Source: Lachnospiraceae bacterium
GTDB lineage: Bacteria > Bacillota > Clostridia > Lachnospirales > Lachnospiraceae
NCBI GenBank assembly: GCA_900757195.1
Contig: CAAEMZ010000003.1
Coordinates: 1 to 25,574 of the forward strand
Direction of reading: 5' to 3'
DNA: 25,574 nt
Positions 7,715 through 17,055 of the stretch are shown here, one piece after another. Each line of letters opens with the position of its first letter. The stretch's first letter is position 1. The position numbers were made by a program, and so were the translations under genes. The notes beneath the pieces were generated by a model, which made no database searches, was not told the DNA's origin, and saw only the letters and a list, made by a program, of their open reading frames with translations.

Positions 7715-10705
7715 ATGAATTTGACAACAAAAATACCGGAGGCATATACGGTACTTGAAAAAAGCTATATTGAAGAACTAAAGTCCGATGCATGGCTTTT
7801 AAAACATAAAAAAAGCGGAGCCCGGATCGCTCTGTTATCCAATGATGATGACAATAAGGTATTTCATGTGGCATTTCGGACGCCGCCGACAGACAGCACG
7901 GGCGTTGCACATATTCTGGAACACTCGGTACTCTGCGGTTCGGAAAAATTTCCGGTCAAGGACCCTTTTGTAGAACTGGTCAAGGGGTCTCTGAATACTT
8001 TTTTAAATGCCATGACCTATTCGGATAAAACCGTTTATCCGGTGGCGAGCTGTAACGATGCAGATTTCCAGAATTTGATGAACGTTTATCTGGACGCGGT
8101 ATTTCATCCGAACATTTATCAGTTTAAAGAAATTTTCATGCAGGAGGGCTGGCACTATGAACTTGAAAGTGTGGACAGTCCGCTGAAGTACAACGGGGTC
8201 GTCTATAATGAGATGAAGGGCGCTTTTTCTTCGCCGGAACAGGTGCTTTTCCGAAAGATTACCCAGACGCTTTATCCGGATACGACCTATGGTGTGGAAT
8301 CCGGCGGAGACCCGGCGAATATTCCGGATCTGACCTATGAACAGTTTCTGGATTTTCACCGGAATTATTATCATCCGTCGAATGCCTGGATTTATCTTTA
8401 CGGCAACATGGATGTGACGGAAAAACTGGCATTTATTGATGAAAATTATCTGAAAGATTATGATGCGATTTCTGTGGATTCTGCGATTGAATATCAGCCG
8501 GCATTTCAGGAAATGCGGGAGGTCCGCAGCACATTTGCGGTCAGCGATGACAGTGAACTGAAGGAAAATACCTATCTCAGCTATAATGCAGTCATTGGAA
8601 CAAGTCTGGACCGGAAGCTCTATCTGGCGATGCAGATTCTGGAATATGTCCTCATGTCATCACCGGGGGCAGTGCTTAAGAAAGCGCTGCTGGAAAGCGG
8701 TGTCGGCAGGGATGTTTTCGGCGAACTGGACAACGGGATCCTGCAGCCCTATATGTGTATTATTGTAAAAAATTCCGAAGCATCGAAAAAAGAAGAATTC
8801 CTGCGGATCCTCCGGGAAACACTGGAAGATCTGGTAAAGAACGGAATTCAGAGAAAGTCTTTGATGGCGGCGATTAATTATTATGAATTTAAATACCGGG
8901 AAGGGGATTTCGGACGGTATCCGGCAGGCCTTATGTACGGCCTTCAGATGATGGACAGCTGGCTTTATGATGAGACCCGGCCGTTTATCCATATTCAGGC
9001 CAGCGACACCTTTGAAGCTTTGAAGGCGGAGATTGAAAACGGCTATTTTGAACAGTTGATCCGGACATATCTTCTGGACAACCGTCACAGCTCCCTGCTC
9101 ATTCTGGCGCCGGAAAAGGGTCTGACAGAAGCGAAGGAAGCGGAGGTTGAAAAGGCGCTGGCAGCCTATAAGGCATCGCTGACAGCGGAAGAACTGGAAA
9201 ATCTTGTGCAGCAGACGAAGCGGCTGAAAAAGTATCAGGAGGAACCTTCAAGTCCGGAAAATCTGGAAAAAATTCCGATTCTTGAAATTAAAGACATTGA
9301 ACCGGACCCTCAGCCTTTCTGCAATCAGTACCGGGAGATCGGCGGCTATCCGGTCTTATATCATCCGGTGGAAAGCCGGGGGATCGTCTATGCCAAGTGG
9401 GTCTTCGATACCGGCTGCGTGCCGTTTTTGAAAATCCCGTATATCGGACTTCTGGCATCGGTGCTCGGAAATCTGGATACAAAACAGCGGAATTATACGG
9501 AACTTGCCGACGAGATCAACATCCACACCGGCGGTATCCGGGTAGGAACGAGTATTTACACAGAACAGGGATGCCACAGCACTCTCTATCCGAAAATGGA
9601 AGTTTCCATGAAGGTGCTGCAGCCAAAGCTGGAAGAAGGCGCCCGTCTGATGACGGAGCTTCTGACGGAGAGCTGTCTGGAGGATACCCGGCGCCTGAAG
9701 GAAATTATCGGACAGCTTAAATCCCGTCTGGAAATGATGATGAACGGCAGCGGACATATGGTTGCCGTCAACCGGGCCAACAGCTTTCAGTCCCTTGCGG
9801 GCATTTATAAAGAATATGAAGAAGGACTTTCTTACTACCGGTTTATTGAAAATCTGAATAAAAATTTTGAGGATTTAAAGGAAGAAATCGTTTCAAACCT
9901 GAAAGAGACGCTGGATATTATTTTAAGAAAGGAAAATCTTCTTATTGATATCACTGCTTCGGAAACGTCTGTGGAAATGCTGACGGAACCGATGCTTAAG
10001 GCGCTGGAGAAGCCGATGGCAGAAGCGTCGCTCAGACCGGAACCGGAGGGGCAGGAAAGCCGGAAGAAGGGTGAAATCCTTCCATGTGTGAAATCTGCGC
10101 TGCGTCAGGCGATGCAGGGGGTTCAGAGGGAAGCCTATACGACGGCGGGAATGGTTCAGTACGATGCCTGTGCCGGAGATTTTGCCCGTGCCGGATATTC
10201 TTATCACGGCGCTTTAAATGTGCTGAAGGTTCTGATGAATTATGATTATCTCTGGATACGGCTGCGGGTTCAGGGCGGCGCCTATGGATGTATGTGCGGA
10301 TTTTCACCGAATGGCACCGGATACTTTACGTCTTACCGGGACCCGAATCTGAAAGAAACCTATGACGTTTACGAGGAAGCCGTGGACTACGTGAAAAACT
10401 ATGCGGCGGATGAACGGACAATACGTAAATTTATTATCGGCGCCGTGAGCGGCATTGACGTTCCTCTCAGCGCTGCGGATAAAGGGGCGCGGTCTCTGGG
10501 GGCATGGCTGACCCATACGACCTACGCCCAGTTGAAGAAACGGCGGGATGAAATGCTTGGCACGGATGTGGAAACCATCCGGAGCCTCTATGGCATTGTG
10601 GATGCCATTGTTCATTCCGGTATCCGCTGTGTTGTCGGCAGTCAGGCAAAAATACAGGAGAATAAAGACATGTTCCAGAAGGTTGAACCGCTGACCGGAG
10701 CATGA
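7715..10705 (+). CDS. M16C family zinc metallopeptidase (PreP/insulinase-like)
   Basis: Large clam-shell zinc peptidase of the M16C group, related to presequence protease PreP; such enzymes degrade short unstructured peptides. The 996 residues match the family's full length of about 970-1000. The inverted zinc motif HILEH gives His66, Glu69 and His70, with the third ligand Glu166 in GVVYNEMKGAF about 96 residues on. The second, non-catalytic half has the conserved RVQGGAYG stretch (near residue 850) that helps position substrate. No signal peptide is seen, so it is probably cytoplasmic. TGGAGG ends 9 nt before ATG 7715; an in-frame GTG at 7697 lies upstream of this site and was rejected. Its stop overlaps an ATG (ATGA at 10,702-10,705) just ahead of era, implying translational proximity and a shared transcript. 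Confidence 0.93.
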   Translation: MNLTTKIPEAYTVLEKSYIEELKSDAWLLKHKKSGARIALLSNDDDNKVFHVAFRTPPTDSTGVAHILEHSVLCGSEKFPVKDPFVELVKGSLNTFLNAMTYSDKTVYPVASCNDADFQNLMNVYLDAVFHPNIYQFKEIFMQEGWHYELESVDSPLKYNGVVYNEMKGAFSSPEQVLFRKITQTLYPDTTYGVESGGDPANIPDLTYEQFLDFHRNYYHPSNAWIYLYGNMDVTEKLAFIDENYLKDYDAISVDSAIEYQPAFQEMREVRSTFAVSDDSELKENTYLSYNAVIGTSLDRKLYLAMQILEYVLMSSPGAVLKKALLESGVGRDVFGELDNGILQPYMCIIVKNSEASKKEEFLRILRETLEDLVKNGIQRKSLMAAINYYEFKYREGDFGRYPAGLMYGLQMMDSWLYDETRPFIHIQASDTFEALKAEIENGYFEQLIRTYLLDNRHSSLLILAPEKGLTEAKEAEVEKALAAYKASLTAEELENLVQQTKRLKKYQEEPSSPENLEKIPILEIKDIEPDPQPFCNQYREIGGYPVLYHPVESRGIVYAKWVFDTGCVPFLKIPYIGLLASVLGNLDTKQRNYTELADEINIHTGGIRVGTSIYTEQGCHSTLYPKMEVSMKVLQPKLEEGARLMTELLTESCLEDTRRLKEIIGQLKSRLEMMMNGSGHMVAVNRANSFQSLAGIYKEYEEGLSYYRFIENLNKNFEDLKEEIVSNLKETLDIILRKENLLIDITASETSVEMLTEPMLKALEKPMAEASLRPEPEGQESRKKGEILPCVKSALRQAMQGVQREAYTTAGMVQYDACAGDFARAGYSYHGALNVLKVLMNYDYLWIRLRVQGGAYGCMCGFSPNGTGYFTSYRDPNLKETYDVYEEAVDYVKNYAADERTIRKFIIGAVSGIDVPLSAADKGARSLGAWLTHTTYAQLKKRRDEMLGTDVETIRSLYGIVDAIVHSGIRCVVGSQAKIQENKDMFQKVEPLTGA

Positions 10706-10716
10706 TAGGAGAAAAG

Positions 10717-11625
10717 ATGGAAAATAAAAATTTTAAATCCGGCTTTGTGACGCTGATCGGACGGCCAAATGTCGGAAAATCCACGTTAATGAACCAGTTG
10801 ATCGGTCAGAAAATCGCGATCACATCCAATAAACCACAGACGACCCGGAACCGGATCCAGACCGTTTATACAGATGATAACGGCCAGATCGTTTTCCTGG
10901 ACACACCGGGAATCCATAAGGCGAAAAACAAGCTCGGGGAATATATGGTGACGGTGGCAGAACGGACACTGAACGAGGTCGATGTGATCCTCTGGCTGGT
11001 CGAGCCTTCCACCTTTATCGGGGCGGGCGAACAGCATATTATTGAACAGCTTCAGAAGACGAAAACACCGGTGATCCTTGTCATCAATAAAATGGACATG
11101 GTAAAGAAAGAAGAGCTGCTGGAGGTTATGAAAGTTTACGGCGGCCAGCTCAACTTTGCGGAAATTATTCCGTGCTGTGCTTTCACCGGGGAGAACTGCG
11201 GTGAGGTCATTGCTTCGGTGATGAAATACCTTCCGGAGGGACCGAAATTCTACGATGACGATGTGGTCACCGACCAGCCGGAACGGCAGATTGTGGCGGA
11301 GCTCATCCGTGAAAAAGTGCTGCGTCTGATGGATGCGGAAATCCCTCACGGCATCGCCGTCTCTGTAGATTCCATGAAAATGCGCCGTCAGAGCCATATT
11401 ATGGACATCCATGCCACGATTGTCTGCGAGAGGGATTCTCATAAAGGGATGATTATCGGAAAACAGGGAAAGATGATTCAGCAGATTGGCAAAAATGCCC
11501 GGATTGAAATTGAAAACCTTCTGGATACAAAGGTGAATCTCCAGCTTTGGATCAAGGTGAAAAAAGACTGGAGAGACAGCGATTTTCTTATTAAGAATTT
11601 CGGTTATGATAAAAACGAATATTAG
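10717..11625 (+). CDS. era: GTPase Era
   Basis: Essential GTPase that binds the 3' end of 16S rRNA and assists 30S subunit maturation; cytoplasm or inner membrane face. The 302 residues show G1 GRPNVGKS (15-22), switch I with PQTTRNRIQTV, G3 DTPG (62-65), G4 NKMD (124-127) and a C-terminal KH domain with the GMIIGKQGKMIQQIGKNAR signature. AGGAG at 10,707-10,711 lies 5 nt before ATG 10,717. An earlier ATG (10,702) overlaps the stop of the peptidase gene and would add five residues, but it lacks a site of its own. The gene is followed after 8 bp by recO, the common era-recO pairing in Firmicutes. Confidence 0.97.
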   Translation: MENKNFKSGFVTLIGRPNVGKSTLMNQLIGQKIAITSNKPQTTRNRIQTVYTDDNGQIVFLDTPGIHKAKNKLGEYMVTVAERTLNEVDVILWLVEPSTFIGAGEQHIIEQLQKTKTPVILVINKMDMVKKEELLEVMKVYGGQLNFAEIIPCCAFTGENCGEVIASVMKYLPEGPKFYDDDVVTDQPERQIVAELIREKVLRLMDAEIPHGIAVSVDSMKMRRQSHIMDIHATIVCERDSHKGMIIGKQGKMIQQIGKNARIEIENLLDTKVNLQLWIKVKKDWRDSDFLIKNFGYDKNEY

Positions 11626-11633
11626 GTGATGGA

Positions 11634-12392
11634 ATGATTGAAGCTACAGCGGTGACCGGTATGGTCATTGCATCTTCGCCAATAAATGAATATGACCGCC
11701 GGGTAGTTCTTCTGACAAAGGAGCGGGGAAAGATTACCGCCTTTGCCAGAGGGGCGAGACGGCAGTACAGTCCGATGCTGGCCAGCACCCAGCTTTTCGC
11801 CTTCGGTACCTTCCGGGTGATCGAGGGACGAAATGCCTATACGCTGACCGGGGCCGAGATTACCAACTATTTTGAAATTATCCCGAGGGATCCGATGAAA
11901 GCCTGCTATGGCTCCTATTTTCTGGAAATGGCCGGTTACTATGCCCGGGAAAATAATAACGAAGTAGAGCTGCTGAAGCTTCTCTATCAGACCCTTCGGA
12001 TTTTATGCAGGGATGTGGTGCCCTATCCGCTGATCCGGGTGATTTTTGAACTGCGGACGTTTGTTGTCAACGGGGAATATCCGGAGGCATTTCACTGTGT
12101 GATCTGCGGTTCGGAAGAAGGCCTGAACCATTTCAGCCCGGTCCGCAGCGGAATTCTCTGTGACCGGTGTCTGGCAGAAGGCGGAACGGTGCTCCCGTTA
12201 AGTCCTTCGGCCCTTTATGCGATCCAGTATATTATTACATCGCCGATTGAACGGCTGTATACTTTTAATGTTTCGCCGGAGGTGCTCCATGAGCTTCAGA
12301 AAATCATGGAAGGTTATATCCGGAGACATATTGACCGGGATTTCAAATCACTGGAAATTCTGGATGTGATGACGAATATGGGAACTTTTTGA
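11634..12392 (+). CDS. recO: DNA repair protein RecO
   Basis: Recombination mediator that works with RecF and RecR to load RecA on single-stranded DNA during gap repair; cytoplasmic; 252 residues, the usual size. The N-terminal OB fold opens ATAVTGMVIASSPINEYDRRVVLLTKERGKI, with the conserved GKITAFARGAR. The helical C-terminal part carries a four-cysteine zinc site, Cys155, Cys158, Cys176 and Cys179 (CVIC...CDRC), as in most Firmicute RecO proteins. The start ATG 11,634 is 9 bp after the era stop, with an AGGTGATGGA ribosome site. It is last in the peptidase-era-recO group; glyS behind it has its own promoter. Confidence 0.96.
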   Translation: MIEATAVTGMVIASSPINEYDRRVVLLTKERGKITAFARGARRQYSPMLASTQLFAFGTFRVIEGRNAYTLTGAEITNYFEIIPRDPMKACYGSYFLEMAGYYARENNNEVELLKLLYQTLRILCRDVVPYPLIRVIFELRTFVVNGEYPEAFHCVICGSEEGLNHFSPVRSGILCDRCLAEGGTVLPLSPSALYAIQYIITSPIERLYTFNVSPEVLHELQKIMEGYIRRHIDRDFKSLEILDVMTNMGTF

Positions 12393-12435
12393 CGGTAAAA
12401 TATTAGAGAACTAAAGATTGTACATAGAAAAAATC

Positions 12436-12464
12436 TTGAAAAACCTTTGAATAAAGGATACAAT
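12436..12464 (+). promoter_or_regulatory. glyS promoter
   Basis: TTGAAA (12,436-12,441), 17 bp, TACAAT (12,459-12,464), 35 bp before the glyS start. The leader is too short for a T-box riboswitch, and none is seen. Confidence 0.65.
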
Positions 12465-12498
12465 AAAACATGAATAGAATTTAGTGAGGTATGAACGA

Positions 12499-13887
12499 AT
12501 GGAAAAAACAATGGAAAAAATCGTTGCACTGGCAAAGGCCAGAGGCTTTGTATACCCGGGTTCCGAAATTTATGGTGGTCTCGCGAATACATGGGACTAT
12601 GGCAACCTCGGTGTCGAACTTAAAAATAATGTAAAACGTGCCTGGTGGCAGAAATTTATTCAGGAAAATCCATACAATGTCGGTGTGGACTGTGCGATTC
12701 TGATGAATCCTCAGACATGGGTGGCTTCCGGACATCTCGGCGGATTTTCCGACCCTCTGATGGATTGTAAGGAATGTCATGAACGTTTCCGTGCGGATAA
12801 AATTATTGAAGATTTCTGTCAGGAAAATAATATTCCTCTGGAAACCTCCGTTGACGGATGGAGCAACGAACAGATGCAGGACTTTATCGCAGAACATAAG
12901 ATTCCATGTCCGACCTGCGGCGCTCACAACTTTACAGAGATCCGTCAGTTCAACCTGATGTTCAAAACATTCCAGGGTGTTACGGAAGATGCAAAAAATA
13001 CCGTATATTTAAGACCTGAAACAGCTCAGGGTATTTTTGTCAACTTTAAAAATGTACAGAGAACTTCCCGAAAGAAGATTCCGTTCGGTATCGGACAGAT
13101 CGGTAAGTCCTTCCGTAACGAAATTACTCCGGGAAACTTTACTTTCCGTACCCGTGAGTTTGAACAGATGGAACTGGAATTTTTCTGTGAACCGGATACA
13201 GACCTTGAATGGTTTGAATACTGGAGAAGCTTCTGTATCAACTGGTTAAAATCTCTCGGCATGAAAGAAGAAGAGATGCGTGTGCGCGACCATGACCAGG
13301 AAGAATTATCCTTCTACAGCAAGGCCACATCGGATATCGAATTCCTTTTCCCATTCGGATGGGGTGAATTATGGGGAATTGCAGACCGTACCGATTATGA
13401 CCTGACACAGCATCAGAACGTTTCCGGTGAAGATTTAACCTACTTCGATGACCAGAAAAAAGAAAAATATATTCCGTACGTTATTGAACCGTCTCTGGGA
13501 GCGGACCGTGTGGTTCTGGCTTTCCTCTGCGGCGCTTATGACGAAGAAGAACTGGAAGGCGGAGATATCCGTACCGTCCTTCATTTCCATCCGGCGCTGG
13601 CTCCGGTAAAAGTCGGGGTACTGCCGTTGTCCAAGAAACTGAATGAAGGCGCTGAGAAGGTTTATGCGATGCTCAGCAAAAAATATAACTGTGAATATGA
13701 CGACCGCGGAAATATCGGTAAGCGCTACCGCCGTCAGGATGAGATCGGTACACCATACTGTGTCACCTATGATTTCGAATCCGAAGAAGACGGCTGCGTC
13801 ACTGTCCGTGAACGTGATACGATGGCACAGGTACGTATTAAGATTGAAGAATTACCGGCATACCTGGAAGAAAAATTTCAGTTTTAA
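12499..13887 (+). CDS. glyS: Glycyl-tRNA synthetase, single-chain alpha2 type
   Basis: Class II synthetase that attaches glycine to tRNA-Gly; cytoplasmic homodimer. At 462 residues it is the alpha2 (GlyQS) type rather than the two-subunit alpha2beta2 enzyme. It begins with the conserved LAKARGFVYPGSEIYGGLANTWDYG. A zinc-ribbon-like insert has two CxxC pairs (CKECH and CPTCG). Class II motif 2 follows (GIGQIGKSFRNEITPGNFTFRTREFEQMELEFF), and motif 3 is at IEPSLGADRVVLAF. The anticodon-binding domain closes the chain. GAGGT at 12,486-12,490 sits 8 nt before ATG 12,499; the in-frame GTG at 12,484 overlaps this site and was rejected. It has its own promoter. Confidence 0.97.
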   Translation: MEKTMEKIVALAKARGFVYPGSEIYGGLANTWDYGNLGVELKNNVKRAWWQKFIQENPYNVGVDCAILMNPQTWVASGHLGGFSDPLMDCKECHERFRADKIIEDFCQENNIPLETSVDGWSNEQMQDFIAEHKIPCPTCGAHNFTEIRQFNLMFKTFQGVTEDAKNTVYLRPETAQGIFVNFKNVQRTSRKKIPFGIGQIGKSFRNEITPGNFTFRTREFEQMELEFFCEPDTDLEWFEYWRSFCINWLKSLGMKEEEMRVRDHDQEELSFYSKATSDIEFLFPFGWGELWGIADRTDYDLTQHQNVSGEDLTYFDDQKKEKYIPYVIEPSLGADRVVLAFLCGAYDEEELEGGDIRTVLHFHPALAPVKVGVLPLSKKLNEGAEKVYAMLSKKYNCEYDDRGNIGKRYRRQDEIGTPYCVTYDFESEEDGCVTVRERDTMAQVRIKIEELPAYLEEKFQF

Positions 13888-13890
13888 TTC

Positions 13891-13918
13891 TTGATTATTT
13901 GGGGCATTGTTATATAAT
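13891..13918 (+). promoter_or_regulatory. ppdK promoter
   Basis: TTGATT (13,891-13,896), 16 bp, and a perfect TATAAT (13,913-13,918), 64 bp before the ppdK start. I saw no clear terminator for glyS between the two genes. Confidence 0.65.
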
Positions 13919-13982
13919 TAACATATAGGCATTTTTTAACAGGCTACAGCAAAATTTAATATATAATGGGGAGGAATCTATT

Positions 13983-16607
13983 ATGGCAAAATGGGTTTAT
14001 TTATTTAAAGAGGGGAATGCACAGATGCGGAATCTTCTCGGAGGTAAAGGAGCCAACCTTGCAGAAATGACAAATTTAGGTTTGCCGATTCCACAGGGGT
14101 TTACAGTAACAACAGAAGCGTGTATTGACTATTATACAAGCGGTAAGATGATTACTGAAGAAATTCAGGGACAGATTTTTGAAGCTTTAAAATGGCTGGA
14201 AGAAGAAAACGGCCGAAAATTCGGGGATACAGAAAAGCCTCTGCTGGTTTCTGTGCGTTCCGGTGCCAGAGCTTCGATGCCGGGTATGATGGACACGATT
14301 CTGAATCTTGGACTGAATGATATTTCCGTTGAAGGTTTCGCAAAAGAAACAGGAAATCCAAGATTTGCATACGATTCATATCGTCGGTTTATCCAGATGT
14401 TTTCCGACGTTGTTATGGAAGTTCCGAAGTCCTTCTTTGAAAAGATCATTGATGAAGTCAAAGAAGCCAAAGGCGTGAAATACGACACGGAACTGACGGC
14501 AGATGACTTAAAAGAGTTGATCGTCCGGTTTAAAAAGGTTTACAGCGACGCCATGAACGGCGCTGAGTTCCCACAGGACCCGAAGACACAGTTACTGGAA
14601 GCTGTGAAAGCGGTATTCCGTTCCTGGGACAACCCTCGTGCGATCGTATACCGCCGTATGAATGATATTCCGGGAGACTGGGGTACGGCTGTAAATGTTC
14701 AGACGATGGTCTTCGGTAACATGGGCGATACTTCCGGTACCGGCGTTGCATTTACACGAAATCCATCCACCGGCGCCAAAGGCATTTACGGTGAATATCT
14801 GATCAATGCCCAGGGTGAAGACGTTGTTGCCGGTGTGCGTACACCTCAGCCGATCACCAAACTGGAAGAGGATATGCCGGACTGCTATAAACAGTTTATG
14901 GAACTGGCGATGAAGCTGGAAAACCACTATCGGGATATGCAGGATATGGAATTTACCATTCAGGAAGGCAAACTCTATTTCCTTCAGACACGTAATGGTA
15001 AACGTACGGCGCAGGCTGCGCTTCAGATCGCCTGTGACCTGGTGGATGAAAAGATGATTACAGAAGAAGAAGCTGTCTGCCGTATTGAGGCCAAGTCTCT
15101 CGACCAGCTCCTTCATCCGACATTTAATAAAGCGGCCCTGGATAACGGCGAAGTTATTGGTTCAGCCCTTCCGGCATCTCCGGGAGCAGCCGCAGGTAAA
15201 GTTTACTTTACAGCCGATGAAGCCAAAGCAGCTCATGAAAAGGGCGAAAGAGTTATTCTTGTTCGTCTGGAAACTTCACCGGAAGATATCGAAGGTATGC
15301 ATGCAGCCGAAGGTATTCTTACTGTCCGCGGCGGTATGACATCCCATGCAGCCGTTGTTGCCCGTGGTATGGGAACGGCCTGTGTCTCCGGATGCGGTGA
15401 TATTAAGATTGACGAAGAAGCCAAACATTTTGAACTCGGCGGACATAAGATCCAGGAAGGTGATTATATTTCTCTGGACGGTTCTACCGGTAATATTTAC
15501 ATAGGAGATATTAAGACCGAAGAAGCTTCCGTTTCCGGTAATTTCGGACGTCTGATGGATTGGGCAGATAAATACAGAACGATGAAAGTCCGTACCAATG
15601 CGGATACACCGGCGGATACAAGAAATGCTGTAAAACTCGGCGCAGAAGGTATCGGTCTCTGCCGTACAGAGCATATGTTCTTTGAGGCGGACCGTATTCC
15701 GAAAATCCGTAAGATGATTCTTTCCGACAGCGTTGAAGCGAGAGAAGAAGCGCTGAGCGAACTGATTCCGTTCCAGAAGGCCGATTTCAAGGGAATGTAT
15801 GAAGCCATCGAGGGAAGACCGATGACAGTACGTTATCTGGATCCGCCGCTGCATGAATTCCTTCCGACCGATCCGGAAGATATCGCTGAACTGGCCAAAG
15901 ATATGGGTCTTACTGTGGAAGCTATTCAGGCAAAATGTGCAGAGCTCCATGAATTCAACCCGATGATGGGACATCGTGGCTGCCGTCTGGCCGTAACCTA
16001 TCCGGAAATTGCCAGAATGCAGACCAGAGCCGTTATGGAAGCTGCGATTGAAGTGAAGGCAGAAAAAGGCTATGACATCATTCCTGAAATTATGATTCCG
16101 CTCGTAGGCGAAAAGAAAGAATTAAAATTTGTCAAAGATGTGGTTGTTGAAACTGCAGAACAGGTGAAGGCAGAAAAAGGCTCCGATATGCAGTATCATA
16201 TCGGTACGATGATCGAGATTCCTCGTGCAGCCCTGCTCGCAGATGAGATTGCAGAGGAAGCGGAATTCTTCTCCTTCGGTACGAATGACTTAACACAGAT
16301 GACCTTCGGTTTCTCCCGTGATGATGCCGGAAAATTCCTGGATGCTTACTACAAAGCAAAAATCTATGAATCCGATCCATTTGCACGGTTAGACCAGAAT
16401 GGTGTGGGTCAGCTTGTCGCTATGGCAGTGGAAAAAGGACGTCAGGTGCGCCCGGATATCAAACTCGGTATCTGTGGTGAACACGGCGGAGATCCTTCAT
16501 CCATCGAGTTCTGTCATAAAAACGGACTGAACTATGTTTCCTGTTCACCGTTCCGTGTGCCAATTGCACGGCTTGCGGCAGCACAGGCAGCGATCAATAA
16601 TAAATAA
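13983..16607 (+). CDS. ppdK: Pyruvate, phosphate dikinase
   Basis: Interconverts pyruvate + ATP + phosphate with phosphoenolpyruvate + AMP + pyrophosphate. In anaerobic clostridia it can serve pyrophosphate-dependent glycolysis or PEP resynthesis. The 874 residues match the well-known clostridial enzyme. An ATP-grasp nucleotide domain comes first (KGANLAEMTNLGLPIPQGFTVTT near residue 22). The phosphohistidine swivel domain follows, with catalytic His455 in GGMTSHAAVVARGMG, and then the PEP/pyruvate TIM barrel with Cys831 in CGEHGGDPSSIEFC. His455 and Cys831 fall at exactly the residue numbers I recall for the Clostridium symbiosum enzyme. GGGGAGG stands before ATG 13,983. It has its own promoter, and a strong terminator lies 165 bp downstream. 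It is the last conserved housekeeping gene before the accessory region. Confidence 0.98.
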   Translation: MAKWVYLFKEGNAQMRNLLGGKGANLAEMTNLGLPIPQGFTVTTEACIDYYTSGKMITEEIQGQIFEALKWLEEENGRKFGDTEKPLLVSVRSGARASMPGMMDTILNLGLNDISVEGFAKETGNPRFAYDSYRRFIQMFSDVVMEVPKSFFEKIIDEVKEAKGVKYDTELTADDLKELIVRFKKVYSDAMNGAEFPQDPKTQLLEAVKAVFRSWDNPRAIVYRRMNDIPGDWGTAVNVQTMVFGNMGDTSGTGVAFTRNPSTGAKGIYGEYLINAQGEDVVAGVRTPQPITKLEEDMPDCYKQFMELAMKLENHYRDMQDMEFTIQEGKLYFLQTRNGKRTAQAALQIACDLVDEKMITEEEAVCRIEAKSLDQLLHPTFNKAALDNGEVIGSALPASPGAAAGKVYFTADEAKAAHEKGERVILVRLETSPEDIEGMHAAEGILTVRGGMTSHAAVVARGMGTACVSGCGDIKIDEEAKHFELGGHKIQEGDYISLDGSTGNIYIGDIKTEEASVSGNFGRLMDWADKYRTMKVRTNADTPADTRNAVKLGAEGIGLCRTEHMFFEADRIPKIRKMILSDSVEAREEALSELIPFQKADFKGMYEAIEGRPMTVRYLDPPLHEFLPTDPEDIAELAKDMGLTVEAIQAKCAELHEFNPMMGHRGCRLAVTYPEIARMQTRAVMEAAIEVKAEKGYDIIPEIMIPLVGEKKELKFVKDVVVETAEQVKAEKGSDMQYHIGTMIEIPRAALLADEIAEEAEFFSFGTNDLTQMTFGFSRDDAGKFLDAYYKAKIYESDPFARLDQNGVGQLVAMAVEKGRQVRPDIKLGICGEHGGDPSSIEFCHKNGLNYVSCSPFRVPIARLAAAQAAINNK

Positions 16608-16772
16608 ATGGCTTAAAATCATGTTACAGGGCAAACCCGATTATCCACTTTTGAGGCAGAAATACTATTCAGTTGATATTCAACAAAGCTGTTTGATACT
16701 CAACAAAAGAACCGTCTTGTGATATGAAATTAACTTGAGTATTTAATTAAGTTAAATGTCCAAGCATGAACT
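16608..16772. other. Intergenic stretch between ppdK and its terminator, with short repeats
   Basis: No gene is supported. Two similar 13-mers, GTTGATATTCAAC (16,672-16,684) and TTTGATACTCAAC (16,692-16,704), lie 20 bp apart; each is a near-palindrome with arms TTGA/TCAA. TTAACTT (16,730-16,736) and AAGTTAA (16,749-16,755) form another inverted repeat. They could be protein-binding sites or scars; nothing decides. Confidence 0.4.
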
Positions 16773-16825
16773 AAGACTCTTGGAACTTTAGAGAAATAAT
16801 CTAAGGTTTCAGGAGTCTTTTTTTT
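16773..16825 (+). terminator. Strong Rho-independent terminator
   Basis: A 20-bp stem, AAGACTCTTGGAACTTTAGA (16,773-16,792) pairing with 16,800-16,819 (three G-U pairs), has a 7-nt loop and is followed by an eight-T tract. It marks the boundary between conserved genes and gene relics. Confidence 0.92.
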
Positions 16826-16842
16826 CGTCCGCTCAGACAAGG

Positions 16843-17049
16843 AAACTCCCGTTTGAACTTGTTTATACACCGAAGTCATTGAATCTGGAGGAATTCCCGG
16901 AAATGCGGGATACAAAGGATTCCCCGATTCTTACGACCGCAATCATGGAAGGAATCGATGTTTTCCTGACAGGTGATAAGGTCTTTCTTGTGCTGGATGT
17001 TGAAATGCCGGAAATTATGACAATGGCAGAATTTATACAGAAATATTGA
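16843..17049 (+). pseudogene. C-terminal relic of a PIN-domain toxin
   Basis: About 68 codons without a start end in a TGA at 17,047. The reading KLPFELVYTPKSLN, then EFPEMRDTKDSPILTTAI, then GIDVFLTGDKVFLVLDV, then EIMTMAEFIQKY matches the end of PIN-family toxin components as I recall them (RDxKDxPxLxxAI, DxxxTGDKDF, PEIxTPxEFLEKY). PIN toxins are RNases of toxin-antitoxin pairs. In TGDKVF, valine replaces the usual aspartate of TGDKDF, and the N-terminal acidic residues are absent. It is therefore certainly non-functional as it stands. The relic directly abuts a metK relic, with 4 bp overlap of frames, so both belong to one rearranged patch. Confidence 0.6.
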
Positions 17050-17055
17050 TAAGCG

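Noticed and set aside
12393..12498. T-box leader before glyS
   Set aside because: The gap is about 106 bp with the promoter at 12,436-12,464, leaving too little leader for a T-box, and no T-box core sequence or terminator is seen.
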